This document shows positions 15,656-23,953 of a stretch of 34,837 nt of DNA, in pieces. Positions within the stretch are counted from its first letter, which is position 1; every line of letters begins with the position of its first letter. This stretch comes from JADCGM01 sp943368345 (GTDB lineage Bacteria > Pseudomonadota > Alphaproteobacteria > Sphingomonadales > Sphingomonadaceae), in contig CALRKY020000030.1 of assembly GCA_943368345.1 (NCBI GenBank), positions 1-34,837 of the forward strand, in the 5' to 3' direction. Both the position numbers and the translations under genes were made by a program. Under the pieces are notes generated by a model. The model did no database searches. It worked only from the letters and a program-made list of their open reading frames with translations, and was not told the DNA's origin.

Positions 15656-16252
15656 TCAGGATCGTGCAGGCGGCCTAGGTGTGGCGGGTTCAAGTTTGGC
15701 AACATGACGTTCCATCAATGTTATCAAACCCAGCCGACGACACGCCGCGGCAGGGTCGACAGGCAAATCGGCGAAGCCAAGCTCTACGGCAAGTTCTCCG
15801 GCAAAGACGCGCCAGCTGGCAATATTGCGCCAGGGCACCGCAATCAGTACCGGGATTCCTCGCTCGACGGCATCGCCGATAAGCGGTCGCACGCCACCGC
15901 CTTCTGCCTCGGTCTTGCCGAAGCGGTTGATGACCAGCAAATCAGGATCAACAGCAAGCGCAGTAGTGGCAAGTGCCATCGCGCGCAGCAGCTCGCCGAC
16001 ATCTAGCCGGCAGCCGCGTGCCCCGGCTCCTAAGTTCTGCGTAATCGCGATGCTCGCACCGCTGGCCAGTTCTTCTAGCAACATGTCACAATGGCCGCGC
16101 GCGACAAGCGGTTGATTATGCTGAACGAATCCGCACAACTGTGTGCCGCAAGCCGAAAGATGCGCAGCTATTCGCTGCAGCAACGGATCGACGTCATCGC
16201 CGACTCCATAGACAATGGCCGTGACTGGCGCCGCCAGCGTATCCCGCAACAT
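15656..16252 (-). CDS. DUF2478 family protein, probably molybdenum-related
   Basis: The 198-residue product matches DUF2478, a family often found beside molybdate uptake genes and thought to resemble nucleotide-binding proteins. Visible features are TAIVYGVGDDVDPLLQRIAA at the N-terminus, a degenerate loop where a P-loop would be; CRLDVGELLRAMALA near residue 81; LLVINRFGKTEAEGGG near 105, typical of the family; and PVLIAVPWRNIASWRVFAGE near 132. AAGGGA lies before the ATG at 16252. It converges on the regulator gene with a ten-base gap. Because NarG needs molybdenum cofactor, a role in molybdenum handling fits the context, but the biochemical role is not known. Confidence 0.75.
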   Translation of the reverse strand: MLRDTLAAPVTAIVYGVGDDVDPLLQRIAAHLSACGTQLCGFVQHNQPLVARGHCDMLLEELASGASIAITQNLGAGARGCRLDVGELLRAMALATTALAVDPDLLVINRFGKTEAEGGGVRPLIGDAVERGIPVLIAVPWRNIASWRVFAGELAVELGFADLPVDPAAACRRLGLITLMERHVAKLEPATPRPPARS

Positions 16253-16728
16253 TTCGGAGATCCCTTTTGCCCTATGACGTGACTATCTCATGCGGCCATC
16301 CTGCTCGCCAGCGCCATTTGCGTGTGCAGTCTTAGCCCAAAGGGGCTGCCTAAGCGCCGCCTTGCGGGAATTTGGCATACTCCCCATCGTTCTCAATCGA
16401 CGGCTCCGCGACGATTTGACAAGTGATCGCCGACGAGCTCGCTGTGGCCATGCACGCCGGTCCAAACTTCAAACGTCAGCTATACTGAGTTTGGACCTCG
16501 AAGTGCTCGGGCAGCATCCGGCCCAAAACGCGTCGATCCGAAACGCGCCTCATGTCAGACATTTGGCGGGTCAGCGTCAACACCAGGACCGGACATTCGG
16601 TGATCTGCCACACGCTGCTGTTGGACAGTTTGGCGACGAAGCTATGCCAACTCGGCGGCCATTAAACGAAACGGATGAATGCAAGCCTTCGCCGCTCGCA
16701 TTATCGAGCCCCGAACCAGAGAAATATT
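16253..16728. other. Intergenic stretch without a supported gene
   Basis: No recognisable gene lies here. A plus-strand frame of 146 codons (16290-16730) is open, but its product is rich in Arg, Pro and His, has no family signature and no clear ribosome binding site. It may be an eroded remnant. A perfect ten-base inverted repeat is present: GGTCCAAACT at 16459-16468 and AGTTTGGACC at 16488-16497, with a 19-base loop and no T-run after it. Confidence 0.55.
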
Positions 16729-16871
16729 AGGATTGGCTTCCCAGTCCCCCATCATCGCACCCAGGGGGCATTATTGGGGGTATTTAAAATTATGTAGTCA
16801 AATTTTATTAGTTATTTCAGATATTCATCTTCTAATATAGAAAGACACCCCTTCCGCCAATATAATGTATC
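16729..16871. other. AT-rich junction with GGGGG repeats, possible recombination scar
   Basis: Base composition changes abruptly here: about 16780-16845 is strongly AT-rich in a GC-rich window. Just before it stand two copies of a GGGGGYAT motif (GGGGGCAT, then GGGGGTAT) separated by three bases, and an upstream CCCCCA can pair with them. Just after it, CACCCCTTCCGCCA at 16846-16859 looks like the 3' end of a tRNA gene. Such arrangements occur at the ends of integrase-borne islands. No integrase and no complete tRNA are present, so this is only a suggestion. Confidence 0.3.
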
Positions 16872-17702
16872 TCACGCCGCTCGCCGCTGCGCCTCAGCCA
16901 CCGGTTCCAAAAAATCGCGGATCACGCGGATGCAATGTTCGGCCTCGGCCATCAGGAATAGGTGGCCGCCGCCTTTGATGATTTCCAGGCGGCTGTTGGG
17001 GATCAGGGTGGCGAGCATGCGGCCGTTGATCAGGCGGACGATCTGGTCGTCATCGCCCATCATGATCAGGGTTTCGGCCTGCAGAAACGGCAGGAACGGG
17101 GCGCTGGTCCAGCCGAGCATGGCGAACAGCTGGTAGAAATAACCGGTCTTGCTGGGTGCGGTGATCCGCTCAACATGTCCCTCAGACCCGGTATCAGTAC
17201 CGCCGTACAGGGTCTTGAAATTCCTGAGCATATAGTCGGGGTCAATATAGCGACGCGGGTCGACCATCTTGGTAAGCGCCGACAGCTTTCCGGGCACCAT
17301 CAACATGCCGGCGGTCGTTGCTACCAGGATGAGCTTGTTGACCCGACCGCTGCACTGAAGCGCATATTGCTGCGCCATTGCGCCGCCCCAGCTGACCCCC
17401 ATCACATCGACGTTGGCATAGCCATAATGGTCGAGCAGCAGGTCGGCGATCCGGGCCATCATCCACGGGCGGTAAGGCAGCGCCGGCTCGGGCGATCCGC
17501 CGATACCCGGCATGTCAAAGGTGATGAAATCCCGCTCCGGCATCTGTTCGGCGAGCGGGGCGATCAGTTCAAGATTGGCGCCAATCCCGTTGAAGAACAG
17601 GATCGGCAGGTGGGTGGACTTGCCGCTCGACCAGCGCGCCACCCTGAGGGTGCGCCCATCCAGCTGCTGCAGCGTGATGTCCGGCTTTGACGATGTTTTC
17701 AC
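16872..17702 (-). CDS. phaZ: PhaZ-like intracellular polyhydroxyalkanoate depolymerase
   Basis: The 276-residue alpha/beta hydrolase closely resembles the medium-chain-length PHA depolymerase PhaZ of pseudomonads, which releases 3-hydroxy acids from storage granules. Shared blocks are ILFFNGIGANLELIAPL near residue 34, FDMPGIGGSPEP near 62, VMGVSWGGAMAQQYA near 100, TTAGMLMVPGK near 129 and GYFYQLFAMLGWTSAPFLP near 187. The triad is Ser104 in GVSWGG, probably Asp219 in GDDDQ and His247 in GGGHLFL. The start is a GTG at 17702 with AAAGGA about nine bases upstream, 15 bases after the phaC stop, so the two genes form one transcription unit. A general esterase is possible, but sequence and context favour PhaZ. 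Confidence 0.88.
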   Translation of the reverse strand: MKTSSKPDITLQQLDGRTLRVARWSSGKSTHLPILFFNGIGANLELIAPLAEQMPERDFITFDMPGIGGSPEPALPYRPWMMARIADLLLDHYGYANVDVMGVSWGGAMAQQYALQCSGRVNKLILVATTAGMLMVPGKLSALTKMVDPRRYIDPDYMLRNFKTLYGGTDTGSEGHVERITAPSKTGYFYQLFAMLGWTSAPFLPFLQAETLIMMGDDDQIVRLINGRMLATLIPNSRLEIIKGGGHLFLMAEAEHCIRVIRDFLEPVAEAQRRAA

Positions 17703-17717
17703 AGCTAATCCTTTGTC

Positions 17718-19400
17718 TCAGCCGAACGCATATTCGCCGGGTGCTGCGCCGACCGCGGGATGTGCTTTGCTGCCAACACTCTTGGGTGCCGCAACCGGTT
17801 TCCCGGCCCGGGATTGCAGCCATTCCATCCAGTGCGGCCACCAACTCCCGGCCGTTTCCGCCGCGCCTGCCAGCCAGGCTTCGGGCGTCGCAGGGGGCTT
17901 GTTGGACCCCCGGTAGAATTTCGCCTTCGGGTTGCCCGGCGGATTCAGGATCGCCTGGATATGGCCGGAGTGCGACAGGATGAAATCGATATTCTTTGAC
18001 CCGAACAACTGGGTGGAGCGGTAGCAGGCCTTCCACGGCGTGATATGGTCGGTCACTCCGGCCAGAATGAACATGTCGCAATCGATCTTGGTCAGATCGA
18101 CCTTGTGCCCGGCAATCACCGACTTGCCCGGGTTGGCAAAGGGCTGTTCCTCGTAAACCCGCAGATAGTCGGAATGCAGCGCCGCCGTCAGGTTGGTCGC
18201 GTCATTGTTCCAGAACAGGATGTCGAAGGCCGGTGGGTCCTCGCCGTGCAGGTAATTGTTGACGACATAATTCCAGATCAGGTCGTTCGGTCGCAGCCAG
18301 GCGAAGGTGCGGGCGAGCGATGATCCTTCCAATATGCCCTTCTTGGCCGAGCGCTCGCGCGCCAGCTGGATCCCGTGGTCGGAGACCAGCGCCCCGACCT
18401 CGCTGTCGTCGCGCTGCGGGTGAAGCACACAGACCATCATCGTCGCGCTATTGATCCGCTTGTCGCCCGTGGCCGCCAGTTTGGACAGCAGCGTCGCCAT
18501 GGTGATCCCACCCGAACAGGCGCCCGAGACATTGATCTTCTTGGCCCCTGTCACGGCACAGATGATGTCAATCGCCTCGACAATCGCATCGATATAGGCG
18601 TCGAGGCCCCAGTCCCGGTTCTCGATCTGCGGGTTGCGCCAGCTGATCAGGAATGGCGGCATCTGGTGATCGGACAGATATTTGACGATGCTCTTCTGCG
18701 GCGTCAGGTCGTTGATATAGGCCTTGTTGATCTGCGGCGGGATGATCAGCAGCGGAATTTCGTGCACCATCTCGGTCGTCGGCACATATTGGATCAATTC
18801 CATGATCGGGGAGCGGTGGATGACCGACCCATCCGATATCGCGATATTCTCGCCGATCTTGAACGGCCGGGTATCAACCTGGCTGACATTGCCATTGTTG
18901 TGGACCATGTCCGTGTAGGCGTTTTTCAGCCCTTTGATCAGCGAGCCGCCGCCGGTCTCCAGGGCTTTTTTCAGCGCTGATGGATTGCCGACCAGGCTGT
19001 TGGTTGGGCTGAGCGAATCGATGATCATGCCGCTGACGAAATTGGCGCGGGCCCGCTCCAGCTCATCCAGTTCAAGATCGGCAAGCCAGCGGTTCACGCT
19101 GTTCTGCGCGGTCAGATAATATTGCATGCCCATTCGGAAAAACGGGTTGGCCGACCAGGCGGGATCGGCAAAGCGCTTGTCCTTGGCGCCGGGCGCAATC
19201 TCCGACTTGTTGGTCAGGACATCGACAACATCGGCCGAAAACAGCCGTAGGTGTTTCAGGGTGGTTTGCGGTTTCGCCGCCGTTTCGCGGAGCATGACCC
19301 GAACAGCCCCGAGCAAATCCTCGCGCGCCAAGCCCACAATCGGGTTCAGGGCAACACTGGCCTCCCCGTCCCCGCCGAGATCAACCCCCTTTTTCGCCAT
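17718..19400 (-). CDS. phaC: Polyhydroxyalkanoate synthase, class II-like
   Basis: PhaC polymerises (R)-3-hydroxyacyl-CoA into storage polyester at the granule surface. The 560-residue product has the single-subunit class II size and matches pseudomonad PhaC over its length: FADPAWSANPFFRM near 77, SPTNSLVGNPSALKKALETG near 131, LISWRNPQ near 251, PNDLIWNYVVNNYLHGEDPP near 371 and SHSGHIQAILNPPGNPKAKF near 476. The active-site Cys295 stands in the lipase-like box SGACSGG, with Asp451 in TDHITPW and His480 in SGHI completing the triad. Class II enzymes prefer medium-chain monomers from fatty-acid metabolism, which fits the thiolase, CoA-transferase and acyl-CoA synthetase neighbours. The ATG has a G-rich run about six bases upstream. 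It is followed by phaZ, as in Pseudomonas. Confidence 0.93.
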   Translation of the reverse strand: MAKKGVDLGGDGEASVALNPIVGLAREDLLGAVRVMLRETAAKPQTTLKHLRLFSADVVDVLTNKSEIAPGAKDKRFADPAWSANPFFRMGMQYYLTAQNSVNRWLADLELDELERARANFVSGMIIDSLSPTNSLVGNPSALKKALETGGGSLIKGLKNAYTDMVHNNGNVSQVDTRPFKIGENIAISDGSVIHRSPIMELIQYVPTTEMVHEIPLLIIPPQINKAYINDLTPQKSIVKYLSDHQMPPFLISWRNPQIENRDWGLDAYIDAIVEAIDIICAVTGAKKINVSGACSGGITMATLLSKLAATGDKRINSATMMVCVLHPQRDDSEVGALVSDHGIQLARERSAKKGILEGSSLARTFAWLRPNDLIWNYVVNNYLHGEDPPAFDILFWNNDATNLTAALHSDYLRVYEEQPFANPGKSVIAGHKVDLTKIDCDMFILAGVTDHITPWKACYRSTQLFGSKNIDFILSHSGHIQAILNPPGNPKAKFYRGSNKPPATPEAWLAGAAETAGSWWPHWMEWLQSRAGKPVAAPKSVGSKAHPAVGAAPGEYAFG

Positions 19401-19455
19401 GGAACCCCCCGGAATTTGTTACTTGCCTGATGGCTGCACTGCGGTGCGGCGCAAG

Positions 19456-20697
19456 TCAATCTGGTGACGCTTGGCTGCTCCACTGCGCAATCGCCGCCTT
19501 GCGTTCCAGATCATCGAGTACCGCAGGGCCAAGGCCGAGCCACTCGCTGAGGATATCGCGGCTCTGCTCGCCAACCCGGGGCGGCGCATGGCGGTAATCC
19601 GCCGGAGTTTCGGACAATTTTGCCGGGTAGGCGACAGTCGGAACCTGCGTCCCGTCCGCGCGAACAAACTGGTGAACGGTCTGGCGCGCCGCGACAAACG
19701 GGTCCTCGAACACGTCCTGAAGCGTGTTGACCGGCCCGGCGGGCACCCCACGTGCCACCAGCCGCTCAATCAGCGGACGGGATTGGAGTGCGCGCACCCG
19801 GTCCTGCACAATTGCCTCAATCGCGTCGCGGTTGGTGAGCCGGGCGCTGTTGGTAGCAAAGCGCGGGTCGGTGGCAAGGTCCGGGCTAGCGAGTTCATCA
19901 CACAGGGTCCGGAACTGGCTGTCATTGCCGACCGCGATGATCATCGTCCCGTCGGCGACATCGAAGGTCCGGTACGGCACCACCGTCGGATGGCGGTTGC
20001 CAAGGCGGCCGGGCAACGTACCACCGACCAGCCAGCTCGATCCCTGATTGGCCAGCATCGCAATCTGGGTGTCGAGGAGGGAGATATCGATATGCTGCCC
20101 AACGCCCGTTGCCTCGGCATGGCGTAGGGCTGCGAGGATACTGACGGTCGCATACATGCCAGTCGACAGATCGGCCATCGCTACACCGGCGCGGAGCGGC
20201 ATCCCGCCATCCTCTCCGGTGATGCTCATGAAACCGCCCATGCCCTGTGCGACAAAGTCATAGCCGGGTCGGCTGGCATAGGGTCCGCTCTGGCCAAATC
20301 CGGTGATCGAGCAATAGACCAATCGCGGGTTGATCGCGGCCAGACTGGCATGATCAAGGCCGTATTTCGCAAGACCGCCGACCTTGAAATTTTCGACCAC
20401 GATATCAGCCATGGCAGCCAACCGTTTGATGAGATTGGTTCCTTCCGGATTACCCATATCAATGGCGATGGAACGCTTGTTGCGGTTGCAGGACAGATAA
20501 TAGGCGCTGTCTGACCGCTGCTCGTCACCGTTGATATCGGTCAGATAGGGTGGCCCCCAGGCGCGGGTGTCGTCCCCCTTCCCCGGCATTTCGACCTTGA
20601 TTACATCGGCCCCGAAGTCAGCGAGAATTTGCGTACACCACGGCCCTGCCAGCACCCGTGACAGGTCGAGTACCTTCACCCCGTCAAGGACCCGCAT
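19456..20697 (-). CDS. CaiB/BaiF family (type III) CoA-transferase
   Basis: The 413-residue product is a class III CoA-transferase, which moves CoA between carboxylic acids through an aspartyl intermediate. It starts MRVLDGVKVLDLSRVLAGPW, the family opening, and has ADFGADVIKVE near 26 and VENFKVGGLAKYG near 101. The probable catalytic Asp176 lies in GVAMADLSTGMYA. GYDFVAQGMGGFMSITGE near 145 is typical. The ATG at 20697 follows the thiolase stop after two bases; an upstream extension of the frame overlaps the thiolase and was rejected. As part of a thiolase-caiB-phaC-phaZ operon it may activate or recycle acyl groups. The substrate cannot be told from the sequence. Confidence 0.9.
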   Translation of the reverse strand: MRVLDGVKVLDLSRVLAGPWCTQILADFGADVIKVEMPGKGDDTRAWGPPYLTDINGDEQRSDSAYYLSCNRNKRSIAIDMGNPEGTNLIKRLAAMADIVVENFKVGGLAKYGLDHASLAAINPRLVYCSITGFGQSGPYASRPGYDFVAQGMGGFMSITGEDGGMPLRAGVAMADLSTGMYATVSILAALRHAEATGVGQHIDISLLDTQIAMLANQGSSWLVGGTLPGRLGNRHPTVVPYRTFDVADGTMIIAVGNDSQFRTLCDELASPDLATDPRFATNSARLTNRDAIEAIVQDRVRALQSRPLIERLVARGVPAGPVNTLQDVFEDPFVAARQTVHQFVRADGTQVPTVAYPAKLSETPADYRHAPPRVGEQSRDILSEWLGLGPAVLDDLERKAAIAQWSSQASPD

Positions 20698-20699
20698 GC

Positions 20700-21899
20700 T
20701 CACCGGGCCCGCTCGAAGATCGCGGCAATCCCTTGCCCGCCGCCGATGCACATGGTTTCGAGCCCATAACGTCCGTCACGACGCTGCAATTCACGTAGCA
20801 GGTTGGCGAGGATACGCCCGCCGGTCGCACCAATCGGATGCCCGAGGGAGATGCCAGACCCGTTGACGTTCAGTTTGTCCCGGTCATCCCAGTTCCACCC
20901 TTTGAGACAAGCCAAAACCTGCGGCGCAAACGCTTCATTCAATTCAACCAGATCGATATCATTCCAGCCAAGTCCGGTGCGCGCGAACAGTTTTTCGACC
21001 GCAGGGACCGGGCCATAGCCCATCCGCGAAGGATCACAGCCGGCCGCTGCCCAGCTGTGCAACCATCCCATCGGTTCAAGCCCGAGTTCGGCCAGCTTGT
21101 CCTCGGCAACCACAAGGCAGGCCGCCGCCGCATCATTCTGCTGGCTGGCATTGCCGGCTGTCACCACCCCGCCCTTTTCCAGCGGCTTCAACAGCGCCAA
21201 CGACTCCGGGGTTGCATCGGATCGAAAGCCCTCGTCGCGAGCAAACACTAGCGGATCGCCCCGTTTTTGCGGAATCGGAACCGGCACGATTTCTTCGTCA
21301 AATTTACCTGCTGCCCAGGCCGCCGTGGCGCGTTGATGACTCATCGCCGCATAACTGTCACACGCCTCACGGCTGATACTGAAATCCCGAGCGAGGTTTT
21401 CCGCCGTTTCGATCATGCCGGTGATCACCCCGAACCTGGCAATCGGTTGCGACATCACCCGCCCCCGGCTCAACCGGTCATGGAAGGTGGTCGAACCCAT
21501 CCGCGCGCCACTGCGGTGATCCAGCGAATAATATTCGACATTACTCATGCTCTCGACGCCACCGGCAATCACCACATCTGCCGCTCCGGTCTGCACCCGC
21601 ATTGCTGCATCAATCACCGCCTGCAGCCCGCTACCGCAGCGCCGGTCCACCTGCGTTCCCGGCACCGAGATTGGCAGGCCTGCTGCCAGTGCTGACCAGC
21701 GTCCGATGCACGGGGCCTCGCCGTTCCCGTAGCCTTGCGCAAACACCACATCGTCGATGCGCTCCGGATCCACCCCGGTTCGTTCGACCAGCGCCTTCAA
21801 CACCACCGCGCCAAGATCACCGGCGGTGATTCCCGACAGGCTCCCCATGAATTTGCCAACGGCGGTTCGGATGGGCGCGACAATGGCGGCTCTGCGCAT
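20700..21899 (-). CDS. Acetyl-CoA C-acetyltransferase (thiolase)
   Basis: The 399-residue product is a thiolase. Cys88 in QVDRRCGSGLQAV is the acyl-accepting cysteine, the His of NEAFAPQ and the His of GHPIGATGGR are in place, and the second Cys lies in ETMCIGGGQGIAAIFER at the C-terminus. The length is normal for PhaA and FadA relatives. It is the first gene of the operon that continues into the CoA-transferase, PHA synthase and depolymerase genes. It could condense acetyl-CoA or, more likely given the class II-like synthase, cleave 3-ketoacyl-CoA in beta-oxidation; the sequence alone does not decide. The start ATG has only a weak ribosome binding site. Confidence 0.93.
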   Translation of the reverse strand: MRRAAIVAPIRTAVGKFMGSLSGITAGDLGAVVLKALVERTGVDPERIDDVVFAQGYGNGEAPCIGRWSALAAGLPISVPGTQVDRRCGSGLQAVIDAAMRVQTGAADVVIAGGVESMSNVEYYSLDHRSGARMGSTTFHDRLSRGRVMSQPIARFGVITGMIETAENLARDFSISREACDSYAAMSHQRATAAWAAGKFDEEIVPVPIPQKRGDPLVFARDEGFRSDATPESLALLKPLEKGGVVTAGNASQQNDAAAACLVVAEDKLAELGLEPMGWLHSWAAAGCDPSRMGYGPVPAVEKLFARTGLGWNDIDLVELNEAFAPQVLACLKGWNWDDRDKLNVNGSGISLGHPIGATGGRILANLLRELQRRDGRYGLETMCIGGGQGIAAIFERAR

Positions 21900-21943
21900 G
21901 GAGATTTCTGCCTTGGTTCAGCGGTCGATTTCAGCCCTTCGTA

Positions 21944-22011
21944 GTTGCACGGCAGCCTCCCGTCACCGGGCAATCGACATCAAACCGACATCGCTGCAAC
22001 TGTCCTGCAAC
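21944..22011. promoter_or_regulatory. Paired 11-base direct repeats between thiolase and olsB genes, possible operator
   Basis: Two different seven-base words are each repeated with an 11-base period: CGACATC at 21975-21981 and 21986-21992, then CTGCAAC at 21994-22000 and 22005-22011. An inverted GTTGCA lies at 21944-21949. The period puts each pair on one face of the helix, as in many operators. The TGC-rich word recalls PhaR sites of alphaproteobacteria, but no PhaR gene is in the window and the match is loose. The divergent promoters of the phaCZ operon and olsB must lie in this 179-base gap; no clear -35 or -10 was found. Confidence 0.35.
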
Positions 22012-22078
22012 CAAATCCTCAGCGGCGTGTCACAATCCCCTTCTACCTCAATCCGACCGCTCCCGGAGGGTTGCCGAT

Positions 22079-22903
22079 ATGCTTCACCAACGACTGGTTG
22101 CCGACGCGGCGTTGCCACTGGCGTCCTTTGGTCGCGCGGGGCCGCTCGAAGTCCGGCTGGCGGCCAGTGCCGCCGACGTCGCCGAGGCGCAGGCCCTGCG
22201 CTATGCGATTTTCTATCAGGAGCTTGGGGCTGAGCCGTCTGCCGAGAAACGCAGCGCCGCGCTCGATATCGATCCCTATGACGCCGTCTGCGACCATCTG
22301 CTGGTCATCGACCATGACGCGGACAGCCGGATTGTCGGAACCTACCGGCTGCTGCGGCAGGATGTGGCGGTCGCGCATGGCGGGTTTTATTCGGGCGCGG
22401 AGTTTGATCTGGCACCCCTGGTTGCGGCGGCGCAGGGGTCGGGCCAGCTGCTGGAACTTGGTCGGTCCTGCGTCGCCCCCGCCTACCGCACCACGGCGAC
22501 AATCAGCCTGTTGTGGCGCGGCATCGCCGCCTATCTCCAGACCCACGGCATCAGCTATATGTTTGGCTGCGCATCCTTTTCCGGCACCGATCCGGACCGG
22601 CACGCCCCGGCCCTGTCGTTTCTACACACCCAGCATCTCGCCCCGGAGGTTTTGCGGGTTCGCGCCCTGCCCGGGCATTTTGTAGCGATGAACCGGTTGC
22701 CCGACGGTGACTATGATCAACTGGCGGCGCTGCGATCCTTGCCACCCTTGCTGAAGGGCTATCTGCGGGTTGGAGCCAAGGTTGGCGACGGGGCGTTCAT
22801 CGATTGGCAGTTCAACACGGTTGACGTGTTTGTGGTGATGCCGGTGGCGGCAATCACGCGCCGTTATCTCGATCATTATCTGAGTGACCGGGTCGCCGCC
22901 TAA
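22079..22903 (+). CDS. olsB: L-ornithine N-alpha-acyltransferase, ornithine lipid synthesis
   Basis: OlsB attaches a 3-hydroxy fatty acid from acyl carrier protein to ornithine, the first step to ornithine lipids, phosphorus-free membrane lipids. The 274-residue product has the family blocks EAQALRYAIFYQELGAEPSA near 40, DAVCDHLLVIDHDADSRIVG near 68, GGFYSGAEFDL near 101, ELGRSCVAPAYR near 125, MFGCASFSGTDP near 160 and PLLKGYLRVGAKVGDGAFID near 223. GGAGG-like CGGAGGG stands eight bases before the ATG. The second gene of the pathway, olsA, is not in the window. It converges on the MDR gene, the stops overlapping by three bases. Confidence 0.88.
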   Translation: MLHQRLVADAALPLASFGRAGPLEVRLAASAADVAEAQALRYAIFYQELGAEPSAEKRSAALDIDPYDAVCDHLLVIDHDADSRIVGTYRLLRQDVAVAHGGFYSGAEFDLAPLVAAAQGSGQLLELGRSCVAPAYRTTATISLLWRGIAAYLQTHGISYMFGCASFSGTDPDRHAPALSFLHTQHLAPEVLRVRALPGHFVAMNRLPDGDYDQLAALRSLPPLLKGYLRVGAKVGDGAFIDWQFNTVDVFVVMPVAAITRRYLDHYLSDRVAA

Positions 22904-23871
22904 CCGATCAGCGCCATCGCCTTGCCGATCAGGCTGCCGTCCGCCATCGCCGCGAACAGCCGGTCGGCTTCATGAAGGGACACCCGCAGTCCGATATGCG
23001 GCTTCATGCCGGCATCGGCGAGGCGGTCGATGGCCTCCCGTGCGGCAATCCCGGACGCCGGATGCTGCCGTCCCTGCTCACCAGCGCGGACGCCGATAAG
23101 TTCGGTTCCTTTGATCAGCAGATGATTGGGTTGGATCGCCGGTGGCTGCCCGGCCACGAAGCCAACAACAAGATATCGCCCGCCCCAGGCCAATGAACGG
23201 AGCGCCGGAACGAGATAGGGACCGCCCAGCGGATCAAAAACAATATCGACACGCCCTTTGATCGCGCCAAAATACGGTGCAGCCCGGTCGCATAATATCA
23301 GTTCGGTCGCGCCCGCAGTCTCTGCCGCCGCCAGCTTCTCCGGGCTGGCCGCAGCTGCGATGACTTCGGCGCCAATGGCTTTACCAACTGCTACCGCGGC
23401 CAGTCCCATGCCGCCGCCAGCCCCGAGCACCAGTAGCCTGTCACCGCGTTGCAGGCGGCCGCGCTGGACCAGCGCTACATAGGCGGTGAGCGACCCAACC
23501 GTGTGCGCGGCGGCTTCGTCATCATGCAGGTCATGCGGCACCGGCCGGACTTGCGCAGCGTCGACGGTGACGCGTTCGGCCAGCAGACCCGACCGTGCCC
23601 CGACGATCACCCGTTCGCCGATAAGCTCGCCTGCCAGGCCCTCCCCGACCTCGTCGATCACCCCGCAGCCTTCGACACCCGGAATGAATGGCACCTCCGG
23701 CCGGTATTGGTAGTCGCCGGACAGCATCAGCAGGTCCGGATAGTTAAGTGCCGCCGCTGCCATCGCAACGCGCACCTGGCCTGGCCCCGGTTCCGCCGGT
23801 TCCGGCCAGTCCGTCTCGAACCGCAATCCGGACCGATCCGGCGAAAGATGGTGGCAAACCCAAGCCTGCAC
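22900..23871 (-). CDS. NADPH:quinone oxidoreductase-like MDR protein
   Basis: The 323-residue product is a zinc-free medium-chain dehydrogenase/reductase of the quinone-oxidoreductase type. The N-terminal catalytic domain has ALNYPDLLMLSGDYQYRPEV and PFIPGVEGCGVIDEVGEG; the Rossmann fold follows with LLVLGAGGGMGLAAVAVGKA, and the C-terminus has FDPLGGPYLVPALRSLAWGG. The GTG at 23871 was chosen as the start because it gives the usual opening VQAWVCHHL and has GGGGAG about ten bases upstream. An ATG at 23937 in the same frame would add 22 unusual residues and leave only 16 bases to the divergent gene. The substrate is unknown; enoyl or quinone reduction are both possible. Confidence 0.85.
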   Translation of the reverse strand: MQAWVCHHLSPDRSGLRFETDWPEPAEPGPGQVRVAMAAAALNYPDLLMLSGDYQYRPEVPFIPGVEGCGVIDEVGEGLAGELIGERVIVGARSGLLAERVTVDAAQVRPVPHDLHDDEAAAHTVGSLTAYVALVQRGRLQRGDRLLVLGAGGGMGLAAVAVGKAIGAEVIAAAASPEKLAAAETAGATELILCDRAAPYFGAIKGRVDIVFDPLGGPYLVPALRSLAWGGRYLVVGFVAGQPPAIQPNHLLIKGTELIGVRAGEQGRQHPASGIAAREAIDRLADAGMKPHIGLRVSLHEADRLFAAMADGSLIGKAMALIG

Positions 23872-23953
23872 GCTGCGACTCTCCCCTTTTACCGTCGGGC
23901 ATTGATGGCTACGCTCCCACGCCAACGATAAAGACACAATAGGGAGTGGATGG

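Noticed and set aside
16290..16730. Plus-strand frame of 146 codons
   Set aside because: No family, no ribosome binding site and an odd composition; not supported as a gene.
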